Shown: positions 25,892 to 33,687 of the stretch, one piece after another
How the letters are laid out: each line of letters begins with the position of its first letter
How positions within the stretch are numbered: position 1 is the first letter of the stretch
Assembly (NCBI RefSeq): GCF_004348825.1
Contig: NZ_SMJU01000015.1
Location: forward strand, 1-64,000
Length of the DNA stretch: 64,000 bases
Reading direction: 5' to 3'
DNA from: Arundinibacter roseus
GTDB taxonomy: Bacteria; Bacteroidota; Bacteroidia; Cytophagales; Spirosomataceae
Position numbers and translations under genes: made by a program
Notes under the pieces: model-generated
What the model was told of the DNA's origin: nothing
Databases searched by the model: none
The model's input: only the letters and a program-made list of their open reading frames with translations

Positions 25892-26953
25892 ATGAAATTC
25901 AAAAATTATCTCGAAACCATTGCCGGCATTAGCATCTATCCGTTGATTTCCCTGGTAATATTCTTTGCCTTTTTCGTAACGCTGATCGTGTATGTGATGC
26001 GTATGGACCGCAAAACAGTTGATAAGCTAAAAGCGATTCCGCTGGACGATAGCCTCGTCAAAAAAAGTATCCTGACTGTGCTGGGGTTGCTGGTAGTACC
26101 AGCGGCCTTTGCTCAGGACGCTGCCGCAACGCCAACGTCTACTACTGATGCCATGTTGTACACTGTCCTTTTTGTACTGGCCTGCATGATCGTGATTTTG
26201 GTGGTAGTGCTGCTGCAAGTGGTTTCTATTTTACGAAAACTAACTGCCAAGTCGCAACCTGAGGCTGTAAGTAACGAATCTGCACCGATGTTTAGCTCCA
26301 ACTGGTGGAGCTATTTCAGCGGGTTTGCTACGCCGCTCAGCGAAGAAGAAAAGATCATCATCAAAGGACATGATTATGACGGTATTCACGAACTCGACAA
26401 CCGGATGCCACCGTGGCTGCAGTTCCTGTTTGTGGGCACGGTTGTCATTGCCATTGGCTACGTATTGTACTATCACACCACAGGTTGGGGCGATTTGCAG
26501 GAGGCAGAGCTTGAAAAAGAACTGGCCGTAGCTGAGGTTCAAAAGCAGGCATTTATTGAAAAAATGGGGGCAAGTATTGACGAAAATACCGTCACACTGC
26601 TCGAAGATGAAGGCATGCTGAAAGAAGGTGGTGTGATTTTTCAGGAAAAATGTGCCGCCTGCCACGCCGCTGATGGCGGTGGTGGCGTGGGTCCAAACCT
26701 GACGGACGACTACTGGATTCATGGGGGAGATGTGAAAGATGTGTTCAAAACCGTGAAGTACGGTGTTCCCGAAAAAGGAATGATTTCCTGGGAAAAACAG
26801 CTGAAACCACTCGACATGCAAAAAGTGTCAAGCTATATCAAGGTACAGTTGCAGGGCACCAAACCCGCAAGTCCAAAGGCCGCCGAAGGTACCTTACAGG
26901 AAGCAGCCCCCGCAGCAGCCCCGGCTGAAACTGAACCTGTGGCCCTCAATTAA
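25892..26953 (+). CDS. ccoP: cbb3 oxidase CcoQ-CcoP fusion with a single heme-c motif
   Basis: A 353-residue protein. Residues 1-58 look like CcoQ (one helix, YPLISLVIFFAFFVTLIVYVMRMDRK). Residues of about 59-130 add two hydrophobic stretches around AFAQDAAATP. Then comes the CcoP part: MFSSNWWSYFSGFATPLSEEEK, HDYDGIHELDNRMPPWLQFLF (the CcoP hallmark) with a membrane helix, and one C-terminal cytochrome c domain with CAACHAADG (about residue 253) and Met candidates. Canonical CcoP carries two CXXCH motifs; only one exists here. The C-terminus ends in an Ala/Pro/Glu-rich tail. It accepts electrons and passes them to CcoO. A hairpin lies between this gene and ccoG. Confidence 0.93.
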   Translation: MKFKNYLETIAGISIYPLISLVIFFAFFVTLIVYVMRMDRKTVDKLKAIPLDDSLVKKSILTVLGLLVVPAAFAQDAAATPTSTTDAMLYTVLFVLACMIVILVVVLLQVVSILRKLTAKSQPEAVSNESAPMFSSNWWSYFSGFATPLSEEEKIIIKGHDYDGIHELDNRMPPWLQFLFVGTVVIAIGYVLYYHTTGWGDLQEAELEKELAVAEVQKQAFIEKMGASIDENTVTLLEDEGMLKEGGVIFQEKCAACHAADGGGGVGPNLTDDYWIHGGDVKDVFKTVKYGVPEKGMISWEKQLKPLDMQKVSSYIKVQLQGTKPASPKAAEGTLQEAAPAAAPAETEPVALN

Positions 26954-26968
26954 TAAAAATACTAACAA

Positions 26969-26996
26969 CAGTGGCGGGCCTTCGAGTCCGCCACTG
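26969..26996 (+). other. Intercistronic hairpin between ccoP and ccoG
   Basis: CAGTGGCGG (26969-26977) pairs perfectly with CCGCCACTG (26988-26996), with a 10-base loop and no T tract. It may set 3' mRNA stability and lower expression of the downstream assembly genes relative to the structural subunits. Confidence 0.6.
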
Positions 26997-27028
26997 CCTG
27001 TTACAACAATAGTCAATTCCAAAATGCT

Positions 27029-28438
27029 ATGAGTACTCTTGCTGACCCCTTTGATAGTGACGAATCGTTTCGCGACCATTTCAATGCAGTAGATGATGAT
27101 GGAAACCGTAACTGGTTTTATCCTCAAAAACCATCGGGAGCCTGGCACGATCGCCGCGTTTGGTTTTCTGTTATTGCGCTTGGAATTTTGTTTGCGGGAC
27201 CTTTTCTGAAACTCAATGGGCAGCCTTTGTTTCTCTTCAATATTCTGGAAAGGAAATTTATCATATTCGGACTTTTCATCGGGCCGCAGGACTATTGGCT
27301 CTTTGGTCTCACGATGTTGTCCTTTATGGTCTTTATCGTCCTTTTTACTACCATTTTTGGTCGTTTGTGGTGCGGGTGGGCCTGTCCGCAAACGGTATTT
27401 ATGGAAATGGTTTTTCGTAAAATCGAATACGCTATTGAAGGCGACCGGGCACAACAAAAATCTCTTGATAAAGCCCCCTGGACTACCCAAAAGATTAGCA
27501 AAAAAGTATTGAAATGGTCCATCTTTCTCTTTGTTTCATTTCTGATTGGCAACCTGCTGATCGCTTACGGCATTGGGGTAGATGAGCTCAAAAAAATAAT
27601 TACCGAACCCATTTCCGAGCACGTCGGTTTGTTCTCGGGCGTGGTGATTTTTACCCTTATTTTCTACTTCAACTTTGCCTGGCTTCGCGATCAGGCCTGT
27701 ACAGTTGTGTGCCCCTATGGACGTTTACAGGGCGTTTTGCTTGATAAAAACTCCATAGTCGTTGCCTACGATTACAAGCGCGGAGAACCCCGCGAAAAAT
27801 TGAGAAAAGGGCAGGACAGAACCGCCGGCGATTGCATCAGCTGTTTTCAGTGCGTGGCCGTCTGCCCCACCGGAATCGACATTCGAAATGGTACCCAAAT
27901 GGAATGTGTCAACTGTACTGCCTGTATTGATGCCTGCGATACTATTATGGATAAAGTAGGCATGGATCGGGGGTTGATTCGCTATACCTCAGAAAATGCG
28001 ATTGCTAACGGAATCAAGAAACTGATTACTACACGTACGGTGGGCTACATCGTGGTCCTGACCTTGCTTTGGACGGTTTTAGGCTATCTCGTCATTACCA
28101 GAACCGATACCGAAACGACGCTTCTTCGCGCGCCGGGTTCGAGCTTTATTGAAAATCCGGACGGGACAATCAGCAACCTCTATACCTTCAAGATTTTTAA
28201 TAAAACCAACCACGAAATAACCCCCGTCATGTCGATAGAGTCGCCCAAAGGCACACTTCGGTTTGCGGGTGTACCCGACCTTCGGCTTGATGCCGCCGGG
28301 ATGTCGCAGGGGACCGTATTTGTTACCATTCCCAAAACTGCCCTTGAAGGCCGGAAAACGAATGTGAAGTTTGCTATAAAATACGGAGAGGAAACGCTCG
28401 AAACGTTCGAAACAACGTTTATGGCACCCCAATGGTAG
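27029..28438 (+). CDS. ccoG: cbb3 oxidase accessory polyferredoxin CcoG
   Basis: A 469-residue membrane iron-sulfur protein. There are about five helices with the membrane motif FGRLWCGWACPQTVFMEM, followed by DQACTVVCPYGRLQG. Two [4Fe-4S] ferredoxin clusters follow (CISCFQCVAVCPTG and CVNCTACIDACD, about residues 270-310), then a last helix and a periplasmic Ig-like domain (TNHEITPVMSIESPKG). CcoG (FixG/RdxA) reduces Cu(II) to Cu(I) for oxidase assembly in characterised bacteria. Its length fits the family. It follows ccoP after 75 bases containing a hairpin. ccoH begins 42 bases after its stop. Confidence 0.94.
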   Translation: MSTLADPFDSDESFRDHFNAVDDDGNRNWFYPQKPSGAWHDRRVWFSVIALGILFAGPFLKLNGQPLFLFNILERKFIIFGLFIGPQDYWLFGLTMLSFMVFIVLFTTIFGRLWCGWACPQTVFMEMVFRKIEYAIEGDRAQQKSLDKAPWTTQKISKKVLKWSIFLFVSFLIGNLLIAYGIGVDELKKIITEPISEHVGLFSGVVIFTLIFYFNFAWLRDQACTVVCPYGRLQGVLLDKNSIVVAYDYKRGEPREKLRKGQDRTAGDCISCFQCVAVCPTGIDIRNGTQMECVNCTACIDACDTIMDKVGMDRGLIRYTSENAIANGIKKLITTRTVGYIVVLTLLWTVLGYLVITRTDTETTLLRAPGSSFIENPDGTISNLYTFKIFNKTNHEITPVMSIESPKGTLRFAGVPDLRLDAAGMSQGTVFVTIPKTALEGRKTNVKFAIKYGEETLETFETTFMAPQW

Positions 28439-28480
28439 AGTAATGGAGACGTATTGAATGATACTTTAACAGGTAAAAAA

Positions 28481-28930
28481 ATGAAAAAAATGAATTGGGG
28501 AGCAGGAATTGCTCTATTGTATATCGGGTTTGTGATCGGAATCCTGACCCTCGTAACCATGAGTATGAATCAACGCGTGGATCTGGTTTCGGAAGATTAT
28601 TATGATCAGGAACTGCGTTTTCAGGGAAAAATGGAAAAGATTCAGCGTAGTCAGGACCTGTCTCAGCCGATCAGCTGGCAAGTAAACGACAAGACTATTT
28701 CGATACAATTTCCGGAGAATTTTCAATCTCAAACCCTTAGCGGAACTATTGCGCTTTATTGCCCGTCAGATCCGCGAAAGGATGTGCTCTTTGGTATAAA
28801 TGCCGATGCCCAAAATCAGCAGATTATTCCGCTTGATAAAGTTCAGGAAGGTCGTTATCTGATAAAACTGGATTGGAAAAATGGCGAGATAAGCTACTGG
28901 AATGAAGGGGTAATTACCATTCAGAAATAA
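28481..28930 (+). CDS. ccoH: cbb3 oxidase assembly protein CcoH (FixH)
   Basis: A 149-residue protein with one N-terminal helix (WGAGIALLYIGFVIGILTLVTM) and a periplasmic beta-rich domain, matching FixH/CcoH. The usual family motif after the helix is present: VDLVSEDYYDQELRFQGKME. CcoH associates with the oxidase during maturation. The frame opens at 28454, but the ATG at 28481 has AGGT spaced before it and gives the normal FixH N-terminus. The next gene, SafE-like, starts 33 bases downstream after a small GGGGT/ACCCC hairpin (28941-28954). Confidence 0.88.
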   Translation: MKKMNWGAGIALLYIGFVIGILTLVTMSMNQRVDLVSEDYYDQELRFQGKMEKIQRSQDLSQPISWQVNDKTISIQFPENFQSQTLSGTIALYCPSDPRKDVLFGINADAQNQQIIPLDKVQEGRYLIKLDWKNGEISYWNEGVITIQK

Positions 28931-28963
28931 AACTAAAAAAGGGGTGCTAACCCCAAAATCGTT

Positions 28964-29686
28964 ATGAGCGCGATGCTATTGCTGGCCTTTACGCTGGGTT
29001 TGATGAGTAGCTTTCACTGCGTAGGCATGTGTGGGCCTATTGCCATGGCGCTGCCGGTACACAAAGGCAGCCGTTTCATGCAGCTTGCCGCTTTGTTTTC
29101 TTATAACACAGGACGGGCCGCGACTTATGCTTTGTTGGGTACGCTCATTGGCGCGCTCAGCGGGGCATTGGTGTGGGTGGGCTACCTGCGTTATTTGTCC
29201 ATTGCGGCCGGTATATTTATGTTGCTGTACGTTCTTTGGCCCTCCAAGCTTGATGCCTACCTGCACGTTCCTGCCTTTTGGCAGCGAATGGTGGGGCAGG
29301 TGAAAGCCCAAATGGCGGGCATGCTGCACCGCCGGAGTCTGTCAGGCTGGATTGCCCTCGGCATGCTCAACGGCCTGTTGCCCTGCGGCATGGTTTACCT
29401 TGCCGTTGTAAGTTCAGTAGCAATGGGCAGCGCATTCAACGGCGCACTTTACATGTTTACCTTTGGCATGGGTACTTTACCTGCCATGATGGCCGTTGGG
29501 TTTTTTAAGCAATGGTTTACCCCCTCGCTACGCAGTCGCTTTCGCCGGATGACCCCGGTATTTATGGCGATTGCCGGCATATGGCTCGTGGTTCGTGGCC
29601 TCGCCATTCAGCTGCCAACGGCGCTTCCGTCGAATGGCTCAACGACCGAAATTCCCGTTTGCCACAGCAGTGGTTCTTCCCGATAG
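28964..29686 (+). CDS. SafE/TauE-like (DsbD-related) membrane protein of the cco operon
   Basis: A 240-residue protein with six predicted helices and the N-terminal motif FTLGLMSSFHCVGMCGPIAMALP. Two cysteines in the first helix (CVGMC) are typical of the SafE/YfcA-like, DsbD-related family found at the end of cco operons. It also shows YNTGRAATYALLGTLIGALSG and GMLNGLLPCGMVYLAV with a third conserved Cys. Such proteins are thought to help copper or thiol delivery for cbb3 biogenesis; that role is inferred from context. The C-terminus after the last helix is short and hydrophilic. It is the last gene before the hemN promoter region. Confidence 0.85.
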   Translation: MSAMLLLAFTLGLMSSFHCVGMCGPIAMALPVHKGSRFMQLAALFSYNTGRAATYALLGTLIGALSGALVWVGYLRYLSIAAGIFMLLYVLWPSKLDAYLHVPAFWQRMVGQVKAQMAGMLHRRSLSGWIALGMLNGLLPCGMVYLAVVSSVAMGSAFNGALYMFTFGMGTLPAMMAVGFFKQWFTPSLRSRFRRMTPVFMAIAGIWLVVRGLAIQLPTALPSNGSTTEIPVCHSSGSSR

Positions 29687-29718
29687 TGCCCCTGTGGCCC
29701 CCAAATCACCTATTTTCC

Positions 29719-29730
29719 TGACAATTGTCA
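29719..29730. promoter_or_regulatory. CRP/FNR-type palindrome upstream of hemN
   Basis: TGAC-AATT-GTCA, a perfect 12-base palindrome 33 bases after the preceding stop codon. Its centre (29724.5) is 29.5 bases before a TAGTTTTG box (29754-29761), near -43 from the expected start. That is a class II-like activator position. Confidence 0.65.
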
Positions 29731-29753
29731 TGTTTTCCAGCCAAAACTCCCCG

Positions 29754-29761
29754 TAGTTTTG
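29754..29761 (+). promoter_or_regulatory. -7-like box of the hemN promoter
   Basis: TAGTTTTG, the same octamer as at the cco promoter, fits TANNTTTG. It would start the hemN mRNA about 50 bases before the ATG. No good -33 TTTG is visible at the consensus distance, as expected for an activator-dependent promoter. Confidence 0.45.
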
Positions 29762-29816
29762 GATTCTGCAACTGTCGTGAGGACGGGCAGATACTGACCC
29801 TTACTCACTTAACCTT

Positions 29817-31190
29817 ATGCTTCCTATGGATCACCAATTGTTACAAAAATATAACGTGCCGGGACCGCGCTACACAAGCTATCCAACGGTGCCGTACTGG
29901 CAATCAACCCCTCCTTCGCCTGAGCAATGGGGCGAACTGGTGAACGATACATTTTCGGTAACTAATAAAATGCAGGGAATCAGCCTGTATATCCATATTC
30001 CATTTTGTGAAAGCCTATGTACGTACTGCGGCTGTAATACCCGGATCACGGTCAATCATGCCGTAGAACAACCTTACATGGAGGCGGTTTTGAAAGAATG
30101 GGAGTTATATAAAGCGGTGTTGGGTTCAGAAAAACCCCGGATTCGGGAGCTACACCTGGGAGGCGGAACGCCCACTTTTTTTAGCCCCGAAAACCTGAAA
30201 TCCATGATTAGCCGGTTGCTCGAAGGCTGCGAAATTCATGAGCAGGCCGAATTTGGCTTTGAAGCACACCCCGGCAATACGACCGACGAGCACCTCATGG
30301 CTCTGTACGAAGTTGGTTTCAGACGAATCAGTATTGGCGTTCAGGATTTTAACCCGATTGTGCTCGAAATAATTAATCGGCATCAAACCTACGATCAGGT
30401 AAAACACCTGACCGAAAAGGCTCGTGAAATTGGTTATACTTCCGTCAATTATGACGTGGTGTACGGCCTGCCCCAGCAGAAAGTATGCTCCATGACGCAA
30501 ACCATTTATAAAGTGATTCAGCTTCGGCCCGACCGCATTGCCTTTTACAGCTATGCGCATGTGCCCTGGATCAAACCCGGTCAGCGACGCTTTACCGAAG
30601 AAGATTTGCCCGACTCCATGAAAAAACTGGCGATCTACGAAACCTGCCGGGGAGCGCTCGAAATGGCCGGTTACGAAAACCTCGGCATGGATCATTTTGC
30701 CCTCAAAACCGACGGATTATTTAAAGCATTTGAAGAAAAACGCCTGCATCGGAATTTTATGGGCTATACCGATACCCAAACGTCCCTGCTCATTGGCCTG
30801 GGTGTTTCGGCGATCAGCGACGCGTGGTGGGGCTACGTTCAGAATGAAAAAGGAGTAGAGGCGTACTACAAACGCCTGGCCCTGCGTGAGTTGCCTTTTT
30901 TCAGAGGGCACGTGCTCAACCGTGAAGATCTTATTTTGCGTCGGCATATTCAGCACCTGATGTGTAATTTTGAGACCACCTGGTCGCATACACAGGAGGT
31001 TTCGCAGGCCTTTTATCAAGGACTTGCCCGGCTGGAAGAAATGGAAAAAGATGGGCTCGTAATCATTGAACCTTACCATTTACGTGTAACTGAAAGTGGA
31101 CGTAATTTTGTCCGAAACGTGTGCATGGCCTTTGACGCCCGTTTGTGGGAAAACGTACCGCAAACCAACCTTTTTAGCCAAACGGTCTGA
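29817..31190 (+). CDS. hemN: Oxygen-independent coproporphyrinogen III oxidase (dehydrogenase)
   Basis: A 457-residue radical SAM enzyme converting coproporphyrinogen III to protoporphyrinogen IX without O2. HemN marks are VPGPRYTSYPTVPYW at the N-terminus and the cluster motif YIHIPFCESLCTYCGCN (CX3CX2C plus the fourth Cys of HemN, about residue 62). LHLGGGTPTFFSPENL, FEAHPGNTTDEHL, RISIGVQDF and NYDVVYGLPQQ follow, with the HemN-specific C-terminal domain. Full length for true HemN (about 450), unlike HemW (about 380). ATG at 29817, with an in-frame ATG at 29826 as alternative. It supplies heme under low oxygen, fitting its place next to the cco genes and its own CRP/FNR-type site. Confidence 0.95.
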   Translation: MLPMDHQLLQKYNVPGPRYTSYPTVPYWQSTPPSPEQWGELVNDTFSVTNKMQGISLYIHIPFCESLCTYCGCNTRITVNHAVEQPYMEAVLKEWELYKAVLGSEKPRIRELHLGGGTPTFFSPENLKSMISRLLEGCEIHEQAEFGFEAHPGNTTDEHLMALYEVGFRRISIGVQDFNPIVLEIINRHQTYDQVKHLTEKAREIGYTSVNYDVVYGLPQQKVCSMTQTIYKVIQLRPDRIAFYSYAHVPWIKPGQRRFTEEDLPDSMKKLAIYETCRGALEMAGYENLGMDHFALKTDGLFKAFEEKRLHRNFMGYTDTQTSLLIGLGVSAISDAWWGYVQNEKGVEAYYKRLALRELPFFRGHVLNREDLILRRHIQHLMCNFETTWSHTQEVSQAFYQGLARLEEMEKDGLVIIEPYHLRVTESGRNFVRNVCMAFDARLWENVPQTNLFSQTV

Positions 31191-31252
31191 AGAAAAATTA
31201 CAGGTAATTCATCTCGAAAATTGTTCCTTACAAAATACTCCCTTACTTTGGT

Positions 31253-32509
31253 ATGTTAGAGCTATTTATTAAACATACAGAAGAAATGAAGCGGCATATC
31301 GAGATGTTGAATGCACTCTTCAAACATGCCACAGAAGGCATTATCGTGGTCGATGATCATGGAACGATTGCCATGGTGAATCCAACGGCAAAAGACCTTT
31401 TTGGCTATGATGACGATGAATTGGTCGGAAATAAGATAGAAATCCTGATTCCGATCCGGCATGCCCGGCAGCATGTGCATCAACGAATTAATTATATGCA
31501 TGAACCCCGCGCGCGGGGTATGGGCAATAATCGGGATCTTTTTGCCCGCCGAAGCGATGGAAGCGAGTTTCCGGTTGAGGTAAGTCTGAGCCCTTTTTCT
31601 ACGAGTGAAGGCGATTTTGTGGTGGCTTTTGTGGTGGATATTACCGCCCGAAAAAAGCAGGAAAATGACATTAAAGAAGCCAATATTGAGATTCAAAAGC
31701 TAAATACGGAGCTGGAAATGCGCGTAACTCAGCGTACACAAGAGCTTGGCGAAGCGTTGCGAAAACTCGAAACTTCACAGGAAGAGGTGGTCAGAGCCCT
31801 GGAAAAAGAACGTGAATTGAATGATATGAAGAGTAAATTTGTAACCATTGCATCGCACGAATTTCGTACACCTTTGGCTACAATTTTGTCCTCTGCTTCG
31901 TTGATTGGCCGCTATGTTTTGACCGAAGAAAATGATAAACGGTTCAAACATGTACAACGCATCAAATCAGCGGTAAATAACCTGACGGAGATCCTCAACG
32001 ATTTTTTGTCTATCGGAAAACTGGAAGAAGGACGCATGCAGAGTGTCCCCGTACAACTCGATATGCCGTCTTCCTGCCTGGACCTGATGGACGAAATTAA
32101 GGGTGTGTGCAAAGAAGGACAAAAAATTGAATATCAACACAGCGGTGGAGCCGAAGCGTGGCTTGACAAGCACCTGCTGCGCAATGTGCTGATCAATCTT
32201 TTGTCCAATGCCATTAAGTATTCTGACTGCCACACCACGATTTTTCTGCGTACCCGAGTGGATGAAAAAGGAGTTCATTTTGAAATTCAGGATCAGGGAA
32301 TCGGGATTCCGGAAAGCGATCAGCCGTACATCTTTGACCGGTTCTTTCGGGCTCACAATGCCGGTAATGCACAGGGAACGGGCCTTGGCCTGAATATCGT
32401 TAAAAAATACATCGACCTGATGCAGGGGGATATTTCGTTTGAAAGTATTACCGGAAAAGGAACCACTTTTTTCATTTTTCTGCCCAATCACGCCGAGGTT
32501 GTCGCCTAG
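31253..32509 (+). CDS. PAS-domain histidine kinase with FixL-like heme-pocket residues
   Basis: A 418-residue soluble sensor kinase. The PAS domain is at about residues 20-135 (ATEGIIVVDDHGTIAMVNP, LFGYDDDELVGNKIEILIP). It continues through RARGMGNNRDLFARRSDGSE to FPVEVSLSPF. An ungapped comparison from memory with Bradyrhizobium FixL puts His74 at the heme ligand His200 and Arg94 at the O2-contacting Arg220. A coiled coil (about 140-190) leads to the HisKA phospho-acceptor His202 in ASHEFRTPLATI. The ATPase domain has NLLSNAIKY, DQGIGIPESD and GTGLGLNIV. No membrane helix. The response regulator gene follows after 18 bases. Heme binding is inferred, not proven; related PAS domains without heme share the MGxxR...DGSEFPVE pattern. 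Confidence 0.88.
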   Translation: MLELFIKHTEEMKRHIEMLNALFKHATEGIIVVDDHGTIAMVNPTAKDLFGYDDDELVGNKIEILIPIRHARQHVHQRINYMHEPRARGMGNNRDLFARRSDGSEFPVEVSLSPFSTSEGDFVVAFVVDITARKKQENDIKEANIEIQKLNTELEMRVTQRTQELGEALRKLETSQEEVVRALEKERELNDMKSKFVTIASHEFRTPLATILSSASLIGRYVLTEENDKRFKHVQRIKSAVNNLTEILNDFLSIGKLEEGRMQSVPVQLDMPSSCLDLMDEIKGVCKEGQKIEYQHSGGAEAWLDKHLLRNVLINLLSNAIKYSDCHTTIFLRTRVDEKGVHFEIQDQGIGIPESDQPYIFDRFFRAHNAGNAQGTGLGLNIVKKYIDLMQGDISFESITGKGTTFFIFLPNHAEVVA

Positions 32510-32527
32510 CTTTACCTATCCGAACCA

Positions 32528-33592
32528 ATGAATACGAAGAAGATTTTACTAATTGAAGATAATCCCGAAATGCGGGAGAATACAGCGGAAATCCTGGAAT
32601 TGGCGAACTACGATGTGGTGACCGCTACGAACGGAAAAGAAGGGGTGAAAATGGCGCATTCGCTCAATCCCGATCTCATCATTTGTGACATCATGATGCC
32701 CGAACTCGACGGCTACGGTGTGCTGCATCTGTTGAGTAAAGAGGAAGAAACGTCCAATATTCCCTTCATATTTTTGACTGCCAAGGCCGAAAAAAACGAT
32801 TACCGCAAAGGCATGACAATGGGTGCGGACGATTATCTGACCAAGCCCTACGACGACGTAGAACTATTGAGTGCCGTGGAAGTTCGCCTGAAAAAAAGCG
32901 AACGACTGAAAGCAGAGTTTAATCGCACAGGTGAAGGGCTCGATCAGTTTATTCAGGAAGCCCGCTCGGTGGATGCGCTCAACAAACTGACGCAGGAAAA
33001 GAAGGTTAAGTCATTTCGTAAAAAAGAAACCGTTTATACCGAAGGCAGTTATCCGACCGGCATTTTCTTTTTGCTGGAAGGTAAAGTCAAAGCCTATCGC
33101 GCCAATGAATACGGCAAGGAATTCATTACGGATTTATATAAAAAAGGCGATTTCTTTGGCTACGTGGACCTTTTGCAGGGCACGCCCTATCAAGACACAG
33201 CCGTAGCCCTCGAAGAATCGGAAGTGGCGGTGATACCCAAAGAGGATTTTTTTACTCTTTTGCAGGGAAGTAGGGAAGTTTCCGGGAAGTTTATCAAAAT
33301 GCTTTCCAATGAAATCAAGGAACGGGAAGAACGCCTGCTGCAACTTGCCTACAACTCCGTTCGGAAACGGGTCGCCGAAGCACTCATCATGCTTGCGACG
33401 CGCTATCAGGCCGATAAAACCAAGCCTTTTTCGATGGCAATTACCCGTGAAGATATTGCTTCGCTCGTGGGAACAGCCACCGAAACAGTAATCAGAACGT
33501 TGTCTGACTTCAAAGAAGAAGCACTCGTAGAAATGAAAGGAAGTCTCATTACAATTATCAATTATGATAAATTGCTGAGGATGCGAAACTGA
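32528..33592 (+). CDS. Response regulator fused to a CRP/FNR-type DNA-binding module
   Basis: A 354-residue protein. Residues 5-120 form a receiver domain with acidic pocket E10/D11, phospho-acceptor Asp54 in LIICDIMMP and Lys106 in LTKPY. Residues of about 155-265 are a cyclic-nucleotide-binding-type barrel (YTEGSYPTGIFFLLEGKVKA). Its phosphate-binding cassette reads FFGYVDLLQGTPYQDTAVAL, without the Arg used for cAMP. The C-terminus is a Crp-type winged helix with recognition helix TETVIRTLSDFKEE, keeping the Glu and Arg of CRP/FNR. No FNR-like cysteine cluster is present. It combines the jobs of FixJ and FixK, and the best candidate targets are the TGAC-N4-GTCA sites before ccoI, ccoS and hemN. 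It ends in a terminator at 33621. Confidence 0.9.
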   Translation: MNTKKILLIEDNPEMRENTAEILELANYDVVTATNGKEGVKMAHSLNPDLIICDIMMPELDGYGVLHLLSKEEETSNIPFIFLTAKAEKNDYRKGMTMGADDYLTKPYDDVELLSAVEVRLKKSERLKAEFNRTGEGLDQFIQEARSVDALNKLTQEKKVKSFRKKETVYTEGSYPTGIFFLLEGKVKAYRANEYGKEFITDLYKKGDFFGYVDLLQGTPYQDTAVALEESEVAVIPKEDFFTLLQGSREVSGKFIKMLSNEIKEREERLLQLAYNSVRKRVAEALIMLATRYQADKTKPFSMAITREDIASLVGTATETVIRTLSDFKEEALVEMKGSLITIINYDKLLRMRN

Positions 33593-33620
33593 TTTTTAAA
33601 GGAATATTTTACAAATGAAA

Positions 33621-33669
33621 AATGCTGGATCCAAGGTCTAATTTTAGCCTTGATCCAGCATTTTTTTTA
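33621..33669. terminator. Bidirectional terminator after the two-component genes
   Basis: AATGCTGGATC (33621-33631) pairs with 33652-33662, with an inner AAGGT/GCCTT pairing and a run of eight or nine T after the second arm. It separates the response regulator from the convergent dehydrogenase gene. Confidence 0.88.
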
Positions 33670-33687
33670 GTTTTCCTGGCGGTAATG

